Source: Klebsiella spallanzanii (lineage in GTDB: Bacteria > Pseudomonadota > Gammaproteobacteria > Enterobacterales > Enterobacteriaceae). From it: 64,000 nt of DNA. A program made the position numbers and the translations under genes. Location: positions 544,880 through 608,879 of the forward strand of contig NZ_CABGGS010000012.1 in NCBI RefSeq assembly GCF_902158555.1. The letters run 5' to 3'. How positions within the stretch are numbered: position 1 is the first letter of the stretch; each line of letters starts with the position of its first letter. This document shows positions 9,118 through 19,808 of this stretch, one piece after another. The notes below the pieces were generated by a model that was not told where the DNA came from, searched no databases, and was given only the letters and a program-made list of their open reading frames with translations.

Positions 9118-10428
9118 TTAGTGATGAGTGACCGCGACGCCATTGGTCGCTTTTCTGCCTGCGAGTGCGGCAATCAGCAGCGCGCAGCAGACGGTGATCA
9201 GCGACAGTGCGACCAGACCCGCCGAATCGTTGCCGAAGAAGGCATCGACCTCGACGCGAATGAGCGGAGCCAGAAAGCTACAAAACGCGCCCATCGTAGT
9301 ACAGAAACCGATACTGGCAGCCAGCGCTGAACCGGACACAATTTGCGCCGGGAAGGTCCAGAAAATAGGTTGCACGGAGAGAAAGCCGATCGCCGAGAGT
9401 GAGAGCGCGGCAATGGCCAGTACCGGGCCGGACCAGGCCGAAACAAACAAGCCCAGCGCCGCAGCCAGCATACAGATTACAGAGATAAGAACCCGGCGGG
9501 CCGGCATTTTGTCCGCCAGGCGCGGGATGTAGTAGACCCCGACGGCGGAGCAAGCCCAGGGGATAGCGGCGACTAGCGACTCTTTAAAGCCGAGCGTAGA
9601 GCCCATCAACGAGGCGACTTGCGAAGGCAGGAAGAACATCAGCCCGTAAACGCTGATCTGGATGGTGCTGTAGATAAGCGCCAGATGCCAGACTTTAAGG
9701 CTTTTCAGCGCGGTACTGACGCTGCTGGTTTCGGTTTGTCGCTGCTCCTGTTGAAGCTGTTCAATTAGCGCTTTTTTCTCCTCTTCGGTCAGGAAGCGCG
9801 CTTTGGCTGGCGTATCATCAAGCCAGAACCAGGCAAAGATCCCCATGATGACTGCCGGGATCCCTTCGATAAAGAACATCCAGAACCAACCGGGCTTGCC
9901 GAGAAATCCGTGCATTTCCAAAAGCGCGCCGGAGATTGGCGAGCCTAATGTCAGCGCCAGAGGCACGCCGAGCACGAAAATACCGACCACCGATGCGCGA
10001 ACTTTATTGGGAAAGTAGATAGAAGCCAGCAGCAGAATGCCGGGGTAAAAACCCGCTTCGCCTAATCCTAATAAGAAGCGCAGGACAATAAACTGGGCTT
10101 CCGTCTGTACCAGCCCGGTGAGGGCAGACAATATGCCCCACAGGATGGTGGTGATGCTTAACCATTTTTGCGCGCCAATCTTATTGAGGATCAGGTTAGC
10201 GGGAATACCAAACAGCGCATAGGCGGCGAAAAATATCCCTGCGCCCAGGGCAAAGGCGGAGTTGGAGAGCCCAATATCCACCTGCATCGCCTCTTTGGCG
10301 AATCCCACGTTGACCCTGTCGATAAAGGCGATGAAGTATAAAATAAACATCAGTGGCACCAGGCGCTTCCATGATTTAGTAATCGCGGAATTCAATACCG
10401 GGTTGTCGTAAGCTGTGATCGTTTTCAT
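9118..10428 (-). CDS. MFS transporter of the anion:cation symporter (ACS) family
   Basis: Encodes 436 residues with about 12 hydrophobic segments and a central hydrophilic loop (DDTPAKARFLTEEEKKALIEQ). The start region FIAFIDRVNVGFAKEAM and GLGEAGFYPGILLL are hallmarks of the ACS family, which carries hexonates and hexarates (relatives are RhmT, GudP and DgoT). It probably imports the sugar acid consumed by the adjacent dehydratase and aldolase. It lies 18 bases after the aldolase gene and 34 bases before the dehydratase gene. Confidence 0.82.
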   Translation of the reverse strand: MKTITAYDNPVLNSAITKSWKRLVPLMFILYFIAFIDRVNVGFAKEAMQVDIGLSNSAFALGAGIFFAAYALFGIPANLILNKIGAQKWLSITTILWGILSALTGLVQTEAQFIVLRFLLGLGEAGFYPGILLLASIYFPNKVRASVVGIFVLGVPLALTLGSPISGALLEMHGFLGKPGWFWMFFIEGIPAVIMGIFAWFWLDDTPAKARFLTEEEKKALIEQLQQEQRQTETSSVSTALKSLKVWHLALIYSTIQISVYGLMFFLPSQVASLMGSTLGFKESLVAAIPWACSAVGVYYIPRLADKMPARRVLISVICMLAAALGLFVSAWSGPVLAIAALSLSAIGFLSVQPIFWTFPAQIVSGSALAASIGFCTTMGAFCSFLAPLIRVEVDAFFGNDSAGLVALSLITVCCALLIAALAGRKATNGVAVTHH

Positions 10429-10446
10429 AATACCTCCGCGTTGAGG

Positions 10447-11346
10447 TCAGGCATTAATGGCAATACCAGCCCGGGAAAGTATCTGCTGAATACTTTCGGT
10501 CTGGCAGATTGAGAGCGTGCTAAAAGGTGACGTGCAGCGATCGGACTGAATAATGCCGCGCAGCTGTAACGCTTTTTTAAATGTGGGAATGAATGGATCG
10601 TTAACCGTGTAAATATCCATTAAATCATCCACTTTTTGCTGATACAGCGAAATTTGCTCCAGATTGTTATCGTTAAATGCCTGCATCCAGTCGCGGAATA
10701 TCTCAGGGCAGATATTGGATAACCCGCCGATACATCCGTCTCCTCCTGATAACACATTGTGCGCGAAGTTATTGTCATAACCGGCATAGACTTCAAAATA
10801 CGGCAGCTCAGATTTTACCTGGCGAATCACCTGCGACGTATGATTAGTGTCCGGAATGGTGTCTTTAAGACCGACAATGTTCGGGAACTCTCTGGCGAGT
10901 CGTAGGCAGACTTCTGATGAGACGCAATAGCCGGTGCGCTCCGGGAAGTTGTAGATGAAGATTTTGGCAGCAGTACGGCGAGCTATCTGGCTATAAAATG
11001 TATAAACACCTTCATCCGTCAGGCGGAAATACCAGGGGCTGATAATCATAACGCCATCAAGCCCGCATTCGTCGGCGTAGTTTGCCAGCTCTACGCACTC
11101 GTCAATATCCATGCGGCTGGTGCCCGCATAGGCCTTTATACCTTCGCGTGGGAATTCTGCCGCCATTTGAATTATCTGACGGGAGGTTTTCATATCCAGG
11201 GAGAAAAACTCACCGGTACTGCCCATGACGACAAATCCCGAGACGCTTTTTTTGATGAAATCGTACAGACGGAAATTCCCTTCAGGATCCAGCCTGCCAT
11301 GTTCATCAAAAACCGTTATTGCTGGTGTGATGTAACGACTTTGCAT
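10447..11346 (-). CDS. DapA-family (dihydrodipicolinate synthase-like) aldolase
   Basis: Encodes 299 residues of the (beta/alpha)8 class I aldolase family. The substrate motif GSTGE (42-46), catalytic tyrosine in IYNFPERTGY (Tyr132) and Schiff-base lysine in IVGLKDT (Lys161) are present. True DapA is encoded elsewhere in enterobacteria, so with a sugar-acid dehydratase beside it this is more likely a 2-keto-3-deoxy-sugar-acid aldolase; that is inference. ATG 11346 is preserved in the family and preceded by AAGAGG; an upstream in-frame start at 11403 would cover the operator. First gene of the unit. Confidence 0.82.
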   Translation of the reverse strand: MQSRYITPAITVFDEHGRLDPEGNFRLYDFIKKSVSGFVVMGSTGEFFSLDMKTSRQIIQMAAEFPREGIKAYAGTSRMDIDECVELANYADECGLDGVMIISPWYFRLTDEGVYTFYSQIARRTAAKIFIYNFPERTGYCVSSEVCLRLAREFPNIVGLKDTIPDTNHTSQVIRQVKSELPYFEVYAGYDNNFAHNVLSGGDGCIGGLSNICPEIFRDWMQAFNDNNLEQISLYQQKVDDLMDIYTVNDPFIPTFKKALQLRGIIQSDRCTSPFSTLSICQTESIQQILSRAGIAINA

Positions 11347-11575
11347 ATTTTTCCTCTTGTTTGTTCGTATATACAAACCGTGTTTGTATTTGCGACTTAA
11401 CATAAGAAAACACGCTATGAATGCGAAGTCAAATGGCGAAAAAGACGTCTGGATAATTGATTAAGTCAATGAATAGATGGGGAAATAAGCAGAATGAACA
11501 GGTGCCGCAGCGAGTGATTAAATATCGGTACTGTGTGGAGAATCACAATTCCTGCGGCATTGTTATGTGAATAAA
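11347..11575 (-). promoter_or_regulatory. Promoter/operator region of the first sugar-acid cluster
   Basis: The gap between the IclR gene and the aldolase gene holds a perfect palindrome, ATACAAA (11371-11377), CCGTG, TTTGTAT (11383-11389). A further TTTGTTCG lies at 11360-11367. Placed 25 to 45 bases before the aldolase start, it is a plausible binding site for the adjacent IclR-type regulator. Regulator assignment is inference; the symmetry is directly visible. Confidence 0.5.
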
Positions 11576-12343
11576 TCAGTAATTTTTGATATCAGGAAGC
11601 TTATTCAGCACGCTTTCAATTCGGTCTTTCGCGTCTTTTAACGAACGAATGACCTGCTGCGCTTTTTCATCGGTGGCGCGGAAAGAGGGTAATGAGACGC
11701 TGATTGCCGCCAGAATCACGCTTTTCTGCTGCAGGGGCACGGCGAAGCAGATGGTATCGTCGTTGATTTCCCTGTCGTCCATGGCATAACCGTTGGCCTC
11801 AACCAGCGCTAGCTGCTGACGAAGCTGAGCCATATCCGTCACGCTGCGAGCGGTGACGGAAGGAAGACCTTGCGGATAGAGTTCCAGAATCTCTTCGTCA
11901 CGGTGCTTATGCAGCAGCGCTTTTCCCAACGCGGAGCAGATGGCCGGAAGGCGAGTTCCTACTTTAGAAACCAGCTGAACGGTTTGATCGCCCTGAACTT
12001 TATCGACGTAGAGCACCCAGGCATCATCCAGAATGCCGAGCTGGCAAACCTCATTGCACTCATTGACCACCGTATGCATTTCACTGTTGATCATTTTAAG
12101 CCAGAACTCTTTTTCCACCGTTGAGCTGGCCAGTACCGCGCATGAGATCCCCAGGGTATAAATACCGTTGCGATCGTCGTGACTGATATATTTTCGGTAT
12201 TGTAATGATTTGAGGATGGGGAAAATGGTTCCCTTTGAAATATCCGTTTTGAGCGACAGCTCGGAGAGCGTCATTCCATCCGCGTTGGCTAATGTTTCCA
12301 GAATGAGTAAAACGCGCTCGGTAGGTTTATGAAGCGTCTTCAT
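11576..12343 (-). CDS. IclR-family transcriptional regulator
   Basis: Encodes 255 residues. The N-terminal ~65 residues form a winged helix-turn-helix (RVLLILETLANADGMTLSEL, KTDISKGTIFPILKSL); the remainder is the IclR effector domain with GTRLPAICSALGKALL and a GYAMDDREINDDTICFAVPL segment. IclR proteins bind small acids and usually control adjacent catabolic operons, here the aldolase/transporter/dehydratase unit 229 bases downstream on the same strand. The effector is unknown. Confidence 0.85.
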   Translation of the reverse strand: MKTLHKPTERVLLILETLANADGMTLSELSLKTDISKGTIFPILKSLQYRKYISHDDRNGIYTLGISCAVLASSTVEKEFWLKMINSEMHTVVNECNEVCQLGILDDAWVLYVDKVQGDQTVQLVSKVGTRLPAICSALGKALLHKHRDEEILELYPQGLPSVTARSVTDMAQLRQQLALVEANGYAMDDREINDDTICFAVPLQQKSVILAAISVSLPSFRATDEKAQQVIRSLKDAKDRIESVLNKLPDIKNY

Positions 12344-12499
12344 GTTTTTCCTTGTGACGGTTCGCCGGAGAGTGCTTTTTAACGAACCTTATTTAACTAC
12401 AGATTCCCTTTTATCTGTAGCCTGGCCAGCCTCTCTTTTTCGCTTTGCCATTTCCCTGCCACTTTTTTTTCACGGTTTCATCATGTTTTCGCCAATTTA

Positions 12500-12539
12500 T
12501 TGTAATATTTTTGTAATGCAATAGTTATTTTTCTGTCAT
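12500..12539 (+). promoter_or_regulatory. Double PhoB (pho) box upstream of ugpB
   Basis: Four 7-base repeats start exactly 11 bases apart: TTGTAAT at 12500, TTGTAAT at 12511, TAGTTAT at 12522 and CTGTCAT at 12533. This is the arrangement of two adjacent pho boxes (consensus CTGTCAT with 4-base spacers). It lies about 75 bases before the ugpB start. In E. coli ugp is induced by phosphate starvation through PhoB, so the same control is expected. Confidence 0.85.
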
Positions 12540-12614
12540 TCGAGCATGTCATGTTACCCCCGCGAACATAAAACGCGTGAAATCGCGCATCCGGAACTAC
12601 AAGAGAGATAACCG

Positions 12615-13931
12615 ATGATATCGTTACGACATACAGCTTTAGGACTGGCGCTCAGCCTGGCATTTGCCGGACAAGCCCTGGCGGTAACCACTATCCCGTT
12701 CTGGCATTCGATGGAAGGGGAATTGGGGAAAGAAGTTGATTCACTGGCGCAACGTTTCAACGCAGCCAACCCGGACTACAAAATTGTTCCGGTGTACAAA
12801 GGCAACTATGAACAGAGCCTGAGCGCAGGTATCGCCGCCTTCCGTACCGGCAACGCGCCAGCTATTTTGCAGGTTTATGAAGTGGGGACCGCGACGATGA
12901 TGGCTTCCAAAGCCATTAAACCGGTTTACCAGGTATTCAGCGATGCGGGTATCAAGTTTGATGAGACGCAGTTCGTGCCGACCGTTTCCGGTTATTACAC
13001 TGACTCGAAAACCGGCCATCTGCTCTCCCAGCCGTTTAACAGCTCCACTCCAGTGCTGTACTACAACAAAGATGCCTTCAAAAAAGCCGGTTTAGACCCG
13101 GAACAGCCACCGAAAACCTGGCAGGATCTGGCAGCCTATACCGCCAAGCTGAAAGCGGCGGGTATGAAGTGCGGCTATGCCAGTGGCTGGCAGGGCTGGA
13201 TTCAGATTGAAAACTTCAGCGCCTGGCATGGTCTGCCGGTCGCCACCAAAAACAACGGCTTCGACGGTACCGATGCGGTGCTGGAGTTCAACAAGCCGGA
13301 GCAGGTGAAGCATATTGCCATGCTCGAAGAGATGAACAAGAAGGGCGACTTTAGCTATTTCGGGCGTAAAGACGAATCCACCGAGAAGTTCTATAACGGC
13401 GATTGCGCCATCACTACCGCCTCTTCCGGCTCCCTGGCGGATATCCGTCAGTACGCTAAATTCAACTACGGCGTTGGCATGATGCCGTACGATGCCGACG
13501 TGAAGGGCGCGCCGCAAAACGCCATTATTGGTGGGGCCAGCTTGTGGGTGATGCAGGGTAAAGACAAAGAAACCTATACCGGCGTCGCTAAATTCCTCGA
13601 TTTCCTCGCTAAACCGGAAAACGCTGCCGAATGGCATCAGAAAACCGGCTACCTGCCGATTACCACCGCCGCTTACAACCTGACCCGCGAGCAGGGCTTC
13701 TATGATAAGAACCCTGGCGCTGATATTGCTACGCGTCAGATGCTGAATAAGCCGCCGTTGCCGTTCACCAAAGGCCTGCGCCTGGGCAACATGCCGCAGA
13801 TCCGCACCATCGTGGATGAGGAACTGGAAAGCGTATGGACCGGTAAGAAAACACCGCAACAGGCGCTGGACTCCGCCGTTGAACGCGGTAATCAGCTGCT
13901 GCGCCGTTTTGAGCAGTCGACGAAGTCTTAA
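12615..13931 (+). CDS. ugpB: UgpB, periplasmic sn-glycerol-3-phosphate-binding protein
   Basis: Encodes 438 residues, the length of E. coli UgpB, and is highly similar from the mature start [18 protein letters not shown] onward. A signal peptide of about 23 residues ends at QALA. It captures glycerol-3-phosphate and glycerophosphodiesters for the UgpAEC transporter. It is preceded by AGAGAG at an SD position and by two pho boxes. First gene of ugpBAECQ; a BIME separates it from ugpA. Confidence 0.97.
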   Translation: MISLRHTALGLALSLAFAGQALAVTTIPFWHSMEGELGKEVDSLAQRFNAANPDYKIVPVYKGNYEQSLSAGIAAFRTGNAPAILQVYEVGTATMMASKAIKPVYQVFSDAGIKFDETQFVPTVSGYYTDSKTGHLLSQPFNSSTPVLYYNKDAFKKAGLDPEQPPKTWQDLAAYTAKLKAAGMKCGYASGWQGWIQIENFSAWHGLPVATKNNGFDGTDAVLEFNKPEQVKHIAMLEEMNKKGDFSYFGRKDESTEKFYNGDCAITTASSGSLADIRQYAKFNYGVGMMPYDADVKGAPQNAIIGGASLWVMQGKDKETYTGVAKFLDFLAKPENAAEWHQKTGYLPITTAAYNLTREQGFYDKNPGADIATRQMLNKPPLPFTKGLRLGNMPQIRTIVDEELESVWTGKKTPQQALDSAVERGNQLLRRFEQSTKS

Positions 13932-13937
13932 CAAAAT

Positions 13938-14006
13938 GCCCGGTGGCGCTACGCTTACCGGGCCTACAAGACCGTAGGCCGGGTAAGGCGAAGCTGCCAC
14001 CCGGCG
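13938..14006. repeat. REP/BIME between ugpB and ugpA
   Basis: Two head-to-head REP units: GCCCGGTGGCGCTACGCTTA then CCGGGC, and after a short spacer GTAGGCCGGGTAAGGCGAAG with its closing CCACCCGGC. This is the classical enterobacterial REP sequence. Within the ugp operon it may stabilise the upstream ugpB mRNA so that binding protein is in excess, as proposed for such intra-operon REPs. Confidence 0.85.
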
Positions 14007-14027
14007 CTGTTCAGGAACCAAACTCTC

Positions 14028-14915
14028 ATGTCATCATCCCGTCCGGTGTTCCGCTCGCGTTGGCTGCCTTATGTGCTGGTCGCGCCGCAGCTGGTTATCA
14101 CCGTTATCTTCTTTATCTGGCCTGCGGGTGAAGCGCTGTGGTATTCGCTACAGAGCGTCGATCCTTTTGGGCTCTCCAGCCAGTTTGTTGGTCTGGATAA
14201 CTTCCTGATGCTGTTCCGCGATCCGTACTATCTGGATTCTTTCTGGACGACGATTAAGTTCAGTACGATGGTTACTTTTAGCGGCCTGCTGATCTCGCTG
14301 TTTTTTGCTGCGCTGGTGGATTACGTGGTGCGCGGTAGCCGTTTCTATCAGACGCTGATGTTGCTGCCCTATGCCGTTGCGCCCGCGGTGGCTGCGGTGC
14401 TGTGGATCTTCCTGTTCAACCCTGGGCGCGGGCTGATTACCCATTTTCTCGGCGAGCTTGGCGTTGAGTGGAACCACGCGCAGAACAGCGGACAGGCGAT
14501 GTTCCTCGTGGTTTTCGCCTCGGTATGGAAGCAGATTAGTTACAACTTTCTATTCTTCTTCGCCGCGCTGCAATCTATCCCGCGTTCGCTGGTGGAAGCC
14601 GCTGCGATTGACGGCGCCGGGCCAGTGCGCCGCTTCTTTAAGCTGGCGCTGCCGCTGATCGCCCCAGTGAGCTTCTTCCTGCTGGTGGTGAACCTGGTGT
14701 ACGCCTTTTTTGATACCTTCCCGGTTATCGATGCCGCGACCGGCGGTGGGCCGGTACAGGCTACGACGACGCTGATTTACAAGATCTACCGTGAAGGTTT
14801 CGCCGGGCTCGACCTGTCCGCTTCCGCCGCCCAGTCGGTGGTGCTGATGTTCCTCGTCATTATTCTGACGGTGGTGCAATTCCGCTACGTTGAGAAAAAG
14901 GTGCGCTACCAATGA
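14028..14915 (+). CDS. ugpA: UgpA, glycerol-3-phosphate ABC transporter permease
   Basis: Encodes 295 residues with about six membrane segments. The cytoplasmic EAA loop is seen at [20 protein letters not shown], the docking site for UgpC. It pairs with UgpE to form the channel for sn-glycerol-3-phosphate. The stop overlaps the ugpE start by 4 bases. Length and sequence match E. coli UgpA. Confidence 0.96.
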   Translation: MSSSRPVFRSRWLPYVLVAPQLVITVIFFIWPAGEALWYSLQSVDPFGLSSQFVGLDNFLMLFRDPYYLDSFWTTIKFSTMVTFSGLLISLFFAALVDYVVRGSRFYQTLMLLPYAVAPAVAAVLWIFLFNPGRGLITHFLGELGVEWNHAQNSGQAMFLVVFASVWKQISYNFLFFFAALQSIPRSLVEAAAIDGAGPVRRFFKLALPLIAPVSFFLLVVNLVYAFFDTFPVIDAATGGGPVQATTTLIYKIYREGFAGLDLSASAAQSVVLMFLVIILTVVQFRYVEKKVRYQ

Positions 14916-15757
14916 TTGAAAACCGTCGCGGGCTGACGATTTTCAGCCACACCATGTTGATTTTAGGCATCGCGGTCATTCTGTTTCCGCTGTATGTCGC
15001 TTTTGTTGCGGCGACGCTGGATAGCAAAGCGGTCTTTGAAACGCCGATGACCTTGATTCCTGGCGGGCATTTGCTCGACAACATGAAAACCATCTGGGTG
15101 AACGGCGTCGGGGCCAACAGCGCGCCGTTCTGGCTGATGATGCTCAACAGCTTCATTATGGCCTTCGGCATCACGGTGGGCAAAATCGCGGTATCAATGC
15201 TCTCCGCTTTCGCCATCGTCTGGTTCCGCTTTCCGCTGCGTAACCTGTTCTTCTGGATGATTTTCATCACCCTGATGCTGCCGGTTGAAGTGCGTATTTT
15301 CCCGACCGTGGAAGTCATCGCCAACCTGAAAATGCTCGACAGCTATGCCGGACTCACGCTGCCGTTGATGGCTTCGGCCACCGCCACTTTTCTGTTCCGT
15401 CAGTTCTTTATGACGTTGCCGGACGAGCTTATCGAGGCCGCACGTATCGACGGCGCATCGCCGATGCGCTTTTTCCGCGACATCGTCCTGCCGCTGTCGA
15501 AAACCAATCTGGCGGCGCTGTTCGTCATCACCTTTATCTACGGCTGGAACCAGTATCTGTGGCCGCTGCTGATTATTCAGGATGTGAATCTTGGCACCGC
15601 CGTCGCCGGCATTAAAGGCATGATCGCCACCGGCGAAGGCACTACGCAGTGGAACCAGGTGATGGCGGCGATGCTGCTCACGCTGATTCCCCCGGTTGTC
15701 ATCGTTTTAGCCATGCAGCGCGCGTTTGTGCGTGGCCTGGTCGATAGTGAGAAATAA
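14912..15757 (+). CDS. ugpE: UgpE, glycerol-3-phosphate ABC transporter permease
   Basis: Encodes 281 residues, the E. coli length, with six membrane segments and the EAA loop [16 protein letters not shown]. It is the second permease of the Ugp importer. It overlaps ugpA by 4 bases and ends one base before ugpC, consistent with translation coupling within the operon. Confidence 0.96.
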   Translation: MIENRRGLTIFSHTMLILGIAVILFPLYVAFVAATLDSKAVFETPMTLIPGGHLLDNMKTIWVNGVGANSAPFWLMMLNSFIMAFGITVGKIAVSMLSAFAIVWFRFPLRNLFFWMIFITLMLPVEVRIFPTVEVIANLKMLDSYAGLTLPLMASATATFLFRQFFMTLPDELIEAARIDGASPMRFFRDIVLPLSKTNLAALFVITFIYGWNQYLWPLLIIQDVNLGTAVAGIKGMIATGEGTTQWNQVMAAMLLTLIPPVVIVLAMQRAFVRGLVDSEK

Positions 15758-15758
15758 A

Positions 15759-16829
15759 ATGGCTGGTTTAAAACTACAGGCAGTAACGAAAAGCTGGGAT
15801 GGCAAAACCCAGGTCATTCAACCGTTAACGCTGGACGTGGCGGACGGAGAGTTTATCGTCATGGTCGGCCCATCGGGCTGCGGTAAATCGACCCTGCTGC
15901 GCATGGTTGCCGGTCTGGAACGGGTGACCAGCGGCGATATCTGGATTGACCGCAAGCGTGTTACCGAAATGGAACCGAAAGATCGCGGCATCGCGATGGT
16001 GTTCCAGAACTACGCCCTCTACCCGCATATGAGCGTGGAAGAGAATATGGCGTGGGGCCTGAAAATTCGCGGTATGGGCAAGGGATTAATTGCCGAGCGC
16101 GTGCAGGAGGCGGCGCGCATTCTTGAACTGGACGGTCTGCTCAAGCGTCGCCCGCGCGAACTCTCTGGTGGCCAGCGTCAGCGCGTGGCGATGGGCCGGG
16201 CCATCGTGCGCGATCCGGCGGTATTTCTGTTTGATGAACCGCTCTCCAACCTCGACGCCAAACTGCGCGTGCAGATGCGTCTTGAGCTGCAGCAACTGCA
16301 CCGACGGCTGAAAACCACCTCGCTGTACGTGACCCACGATCAGGTGGAGGCGATGACCCTCGCGCAGCGGGTGATGGTGATGAATAAAGGCATCGCCGAG
16401 CAGATCGGCACGCCGGTTGAAGTCTACGAAAAGCCGGCCAGCCGCTTTGTGGCAAGCTTTATCGGTAGCCCGGCAATGAACCTGCTGGAAGGTCGGGTCA
16501 GCGATGATGGTAGCCGCTTCGAGCTTGAGGGCGGGATGCTTTTGCCCATCAACAACGAGCATCGCCGCTATGCCGGGCGTAAGATGACGCTGGGTATCCG
16601 CCCGGAACATTTTGCATTAAGCTCTGAGACGGAAGGTGGCGTACCGCTGATGATGGATACGCTGGAAATTTTAGGTGCCGATAACCTTGCCCACGGGCGC
16701 TGGAGCGAACAAAAGCTGGTGGTTCGGCTACCGCACCAGTTACGCCCGCAGGCTGGCAGCACGCTGTGGCTGCATCTTCCGCAGAATCACCTGCACCTCT
16801 TTGATAGTGAAACAGGACAACGCGCATGA
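15759..16829 (+). CDS. ugpC: UgpC, glycerol-3-phosphate ABC transporter ATPase
   Basis: Encodes 356 residues. Walker [10 protein letters not shown] is at 37-45, the signature LSGGQRQ at 135-141, Walker B VFLFDEP at 155-161, and a C-terminal OB-type regulatory domain follows from about residue 235, as in MalK. It energises UgpAE; the E. coli protein is inhibited by internal phosphate. ATG 15759 gives the family start MAGLKLQAV; an in-frame extension to 15726 would lie inside ugpE. Overlaps ugpQ by 4 bases. Confidence 0.96.
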   Translation: MAGLKLQAVTKSWDGKTQVIQPLTLDVADGEFIVMVGPSGCGKSTLLRMVAGLERVTSGDIWIDRKRVTEMEPKDRGIAMVFQNYALYPHMSVEENMAWGLKIRGMGKGLIAERVQEAARILELDGLLKRRPRELSGGQRQRVAMGRAIVRDPAVFLFDEPLSNLDAKLRVQMRLELQQLHRRLKTTSLYVTHDQVEAMTLAQRVMVMNKGIAEQIGTPVEVYEKPASRFVASFIGSPAMNLLEGRVSDDGSRFELEGGMLLPINNEHRRYAGRKMTLGIRPEHFALSSETEGGVPLMMDTLEILGADNLAHGRWSEQKLVVRLPHQLRPQAGSTLWLHLPQNHLHLFDSETGQRA

Positions 16830-17566
16830 GTCACTGGCCTTATCCCCATATCGTCGCTCACCGGGGCGGCGGTAAACTGGCTCCGGAAAATACCCTGGCG
16901 GCTATCGATACCGGCGCTCGCTACGGTCATACGATGATTGAGTTTGACGCTAAGTTATCGAAAGACGGGCAGATTTTCTTACTGCATGATGACAACCTCG
17001 AACGAACCAGCAACGGCTGGGGAGTGGCGGGCGAGCTGGCGTGGAACGATCTGCTAAAAGTGGATGCCGGAAGCTGGTACAGCGGCGAGTTCAAAGGCGA
17101 ACCGCTGCCGCTGTTGACCGAGGTTGCTGACCGCTGTCGCCTGCACGGCATGATGGCGAATATCGAAATTAAACCGACGACGGGCACCGGCCCGTTGACC
17201 GGTAAAGTCGTCGCGCTGGCGGCCCGCGAACTGTGGCAGGGAATGACTCCGCCGCTGCTTTCTTCGTTTGAAATCGATGCGCTGGAAGCGGCGCAGGAAG
17301 CTGTGCCTGAACTGCCGCGCGGGCTGCTGCTGGATGAATGGCGGGACGACTGGCGCGAACTGACCACGCGTCTGGGCTGCGTCTCAATTCATCTTAATCA
17401 TAAACTTCTGGATGAAGCGCGCGTGGCGAGCCTGAAGGCTGCGGGCCTGCATATCCTCGTGTATACCGTTAACAAACCCCAGCGCGCCGTCGAGCTGCTG
17501 CGCTGGGGTGTAGATAGCATCTGCACCGATGCAATTGATGTTATCGGCCCCAACTTCCCGGCGTAA
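16826..17566 (+). CDS. ugpQ: UgpQ, cytosolic glycerophosphodiester phosphodiesterase
   Basis: Encodes 246 residues of the GDPD TIM-barrel family. Catalytic and metal residues are visible in [14 protein letters not shown] (His12, Arg13, Glu21), [10 protein letters not shown] (Glu39, Asp41) and LLHDD (His54). It hydrolyses glycerophosphodiesters brought in by UgpBAEC to glycerol-3-phosphate and an alcohol. Last gene of the ugp operon, overlapping ugpC by 4 bases and convergent with yhhA. Confidence 0.96.
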   Translation: MSHWPYPHIVAHRGGGKLAPENTLAAIDTGARYGHTMIEFDAKLSKDGQIFLLHDDNLERTSNGWGVAGELAWNDLLKVDAGSWYSGEFKGEPLPLLTEVADRCRLHGMMANIEIKPTTGTGPLTGKVVALAARELWQGMTPPLLSSFEIDALEAAQEAVPELPRGLLLDEWRDDWRELTTRLGCVSIHLNHKLLDEARVASLKAAGLHILVYTVNKPQRAVELLRWGVDSICTDAIDVIGPNFPA

Positions 17567-17583
17567 TCTGTGACAGGCGGCCC

Positions 17584-17904
17584 TTATGGGGTCGTCTGCC
17601 GCTGCAGCATCCCACCGTTATTGTTCGGCAGAGGCTGCTGACGATTCAGGTTATTATTCTGCTGTACCCGCTGCTGATTGTTATTCAACTGCGTCTGTAA
17701 ATGCTGCTGCTGAGTGCGTGACTGGCTCTGAATATCCTGTTTCAGCTTGTTTTGCTGCTGCATCTGCTGGTTCTGCATCTGGTTTTGCATCCGCTGCTGG
17801 CTGGGCACCACGTATCCCGGCTGGTTGGGATTGTTATCGACGTTGAGCGGTTGTGCTAAAGCGCTTAGCGGCAGCAGCGCCGCCAGAAATACGATGACTT
17901 TCAT
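17584..17904 (-). CDS. yhhA: YhhA-like exported Gln/Asn-rich small protein (DUF2756)
   Basis: Encodes 106 residues: a signal peptide ([17 protein letters not shown]) and a mature part dominated by glutamine and asparagine, with the family words [17 protein letters not shown] and a NNNGGML stretch near the end. It resembles E. coli YhhA (146 residues) but is about 40 residues shorter at the C-terminus. No function is established. ATG 17904 follows a strong GGAGGAG; an upstream in-frame start at 17949 is unneeded. It lies between ugpQ and ggt as in E. coli. Confidence 0.85.
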   Translation of the reverse strand: MKVIVFLAALLPLSALAQPLNVDNNPNQPGYVVPSQQRMQNQMQNQQMQQQNKLKQDIQSQSRTQQQHLQTQLNNNQQRVQQNNNLNRQQPLPNNNGGMLQRQTTP

Positions 17905-18025
17905 TATTCTCTCCTCCACGTTCGTGGCATGCGTTAAGTTTACCCCCATTCCGGCACAACAATGATTTTTTAAGACTTATCATCCAGGATTATGTGTAAA
18001 TAAAAACATATTCAGGAGTATGACA

Positions 18026-19768
18026 ATGATAAAAACAACGCGCTGGCGTCAGGTGATCATCGCTGCTTTGCTGGCGGGCGGCAGTTTTACCGTCGCGGCA
18101 AATCCCGCTCCGCCTCCGGTTTCTTATGGTGTAGAGGAAGATGTTTTTCACCCGGTTCGTGCGCAGCAGGGGATGGTGGCCTCGGTGGATGCGCTGGCAA
18201 CGAAGGTCGGTGTGGATATTCTGCGTCAGGGCGGTAACGCCGTGGATGCCGCCGTGGCGGTGGGCTATGCGCTGGCGGTCACGCACCCGCAGGCCGGTAA
18301 TATCGGCGGCGGTGGGTTTATGATGCTGCGCACTAAAGACGGTAATACAACGGCGATCGACTTTCGCGAAATGGCTCCGGAGCAGGCCACCCGCGATATG
18401 TTCCTCGACGACCAGGGCAACCCGGACAGCAAAAAATCTCTGACTTCACACCTGGCTTCCGGCACGCCGGGCACCGTTGCCGGTTTCTCCCTCGCGCTGG
18501 ATAAATACGGTACGATGCCGCTGAACAAGGTCATTCGCCCGGCGATTAAGCTGGCGGAAGAGGGCTTCACGGTAAACGATGCGCTGGCTGATGATCTAAA
18601 AACTTACGGTAGCGAAGTGATCCCCGACCATGCCAATAGCCGGGCCATCTTCTGGAAAAACGGCGAGCCGCTGAAAAAGGGCGATAAGCTGGTGCAAAAA
18701 CAGCTAGGTAAAAGCCTGGAACTGATTGCCGAGCTGGGTCCGGATGCTTTCTACAAAGGCGCGATCTCCGACCAGATTGCCGCTGAGATGAAGAATAACG
18801 GCGGGCTTATCACCAAAGCGGATCTGGCAAATTACAAAGCGGTCGAGCGCACGCCAGTTAGCGGCGAATACCGTGGCTATCAGGTCTTCTCAATGCCGCC
18901 GCCTTCCTCCGGTGGCATTCACATCGTACAGATCCTCAATATCCTGGAAAATTTCGATATGCATAAGTACGGCTTCGGCAGCGCCGACGCCATGCAGGTG
19001 ATGGCGGAAGCGGAAAAACATGCCTATGCCGACCGCTCGGAATACCTTGGCGACCCGGACTTCGTCAAAGTACCGTGGCAGGCGCTAACCAGCAAAGCGT
19101 ACGCCAAATCGATAGCTGAACAGATTGATATTAATAAAGCGAAACCGTCGAGCCAGATTCGACCCGGCAAGCTGGCGCCGTATGAAAGCAATCAAACCAC
19201 CCATTTCTCGGTGGTGGATAAAGACGGTAACGCCGTTGCGGTCACCTATACGCTGAACACGACCTTTGGTACCGGTATCGTGGCGGGTAACTCAGGCATT
19301 CTGCTGAATAATCAGATGGATGACTTCTCTGCGAAACCCGGCGTGCCGAACGTCTACGGACTGGTGGGGGGCGATGCCAACGCCGTCGAGGCGAAAAAAC
19401 GCCCGCTGTCGTCGATGTCGCCGACTATTGTGGTGAAAGATGGCAAAACCTGGCTGGTGACCGGGAGTCCTGGCGGCAGCCGCATCATTACCACCGTGCT
19501 ACAGATGGTGGTCAATACTATCGACTTCGGCATGAACGTCGCGGAAGCCACCAATGCCCCGCGTTTCCATCATCAATGGTTGCCGGATGAACTGCGGGTG
19601 GAGAAGGGGTTTAGCCCGGATACGCTGAAGCTGCTGGAGGGCAAAGGGCAGAAAGTGGCAGTGAAAGAGGCGATGGGCAGCACCCAGAGTATTATGGTTG
19701 GCCCGGACGGTACGCTGTACGGCGCATCCGATCCGCGTTCGCCGGATGATTTAACGGCAGGGTATTAG
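18026..19768 (+). CDS. ggt: Gamma-glutamyltranspeptidase precursor
   Basis: Encodes 580 residues, the E. coli Ggt length. A signal peptide precedes the mature start near APPPVSYGVEEDVFHPVRA. The nucleophilic threonine of the autoprocessing site is in SNQTTHFSVVDKDG (Thr391, codon at 19196), and the small subunit carries PLSSMSPTIV and GSPGGSRIITT. The periplasmic enzyme cleaves or transfers gamma-glutamyl groups of glutathione. I prefer ATG 18026 because AGGAG at 18014-18018 is 7 bases away; ATG 18020 would be only one base from it. Confidence 0.95.
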   Translation: MIKTTRWRQVIIAALLAGGSFTVAANPAPPPVSYGVEEDVFHPVRAQQGMVASVDALATKVGVDILRQGGNAVDAAVAVGYALAVTHPQAGNIGGGGFMMLRTKDGNTTAIDFREMAPEQATRDMFLDDQGNPDSKKSLTSHLASGTPGTVAGFSLALDKYGTMPLNKVIRPAIKLAEEGFTVNDALADDLKTYGSEVIPDHANSRAIFWKNGEPLKKGDKLVQKQLGKSLELIAELGPDAFYKGAISDQIAAEMKNNGGLITKADLANYKAVERTPVSGEYRGYQVFSMPPPSSGGIHIVQILNILENFDMHKYGFGSADAMQVMAEAEKHAYADRSEYLGDPDFVKVPWQALTSKAYAKSIAEQIDINKAKPSSQIRPGKLAPYESNQTTHFSVVDKDGNAVAVTYTLNTTFGTGIVAGNSGILLNNQMDDFSAKPGVPNVYGLVGGDANAVEAKKRPLSSMSPTIVVKDGKTWLVTGSPGGSRIITTVLQMVVNTIDFGMNVAEATNAPRFHHQWLPDELRVEKGFSPDTLKLLEGKGQKVAVKEAMGSTQSIMVGPDGTLYGASDPRSPDDLTAGY

Positions 19769-19808
19769 TTTTACCTTTAGATTGCTGACAACGTGCGCTC
19801 TCTGGAAT

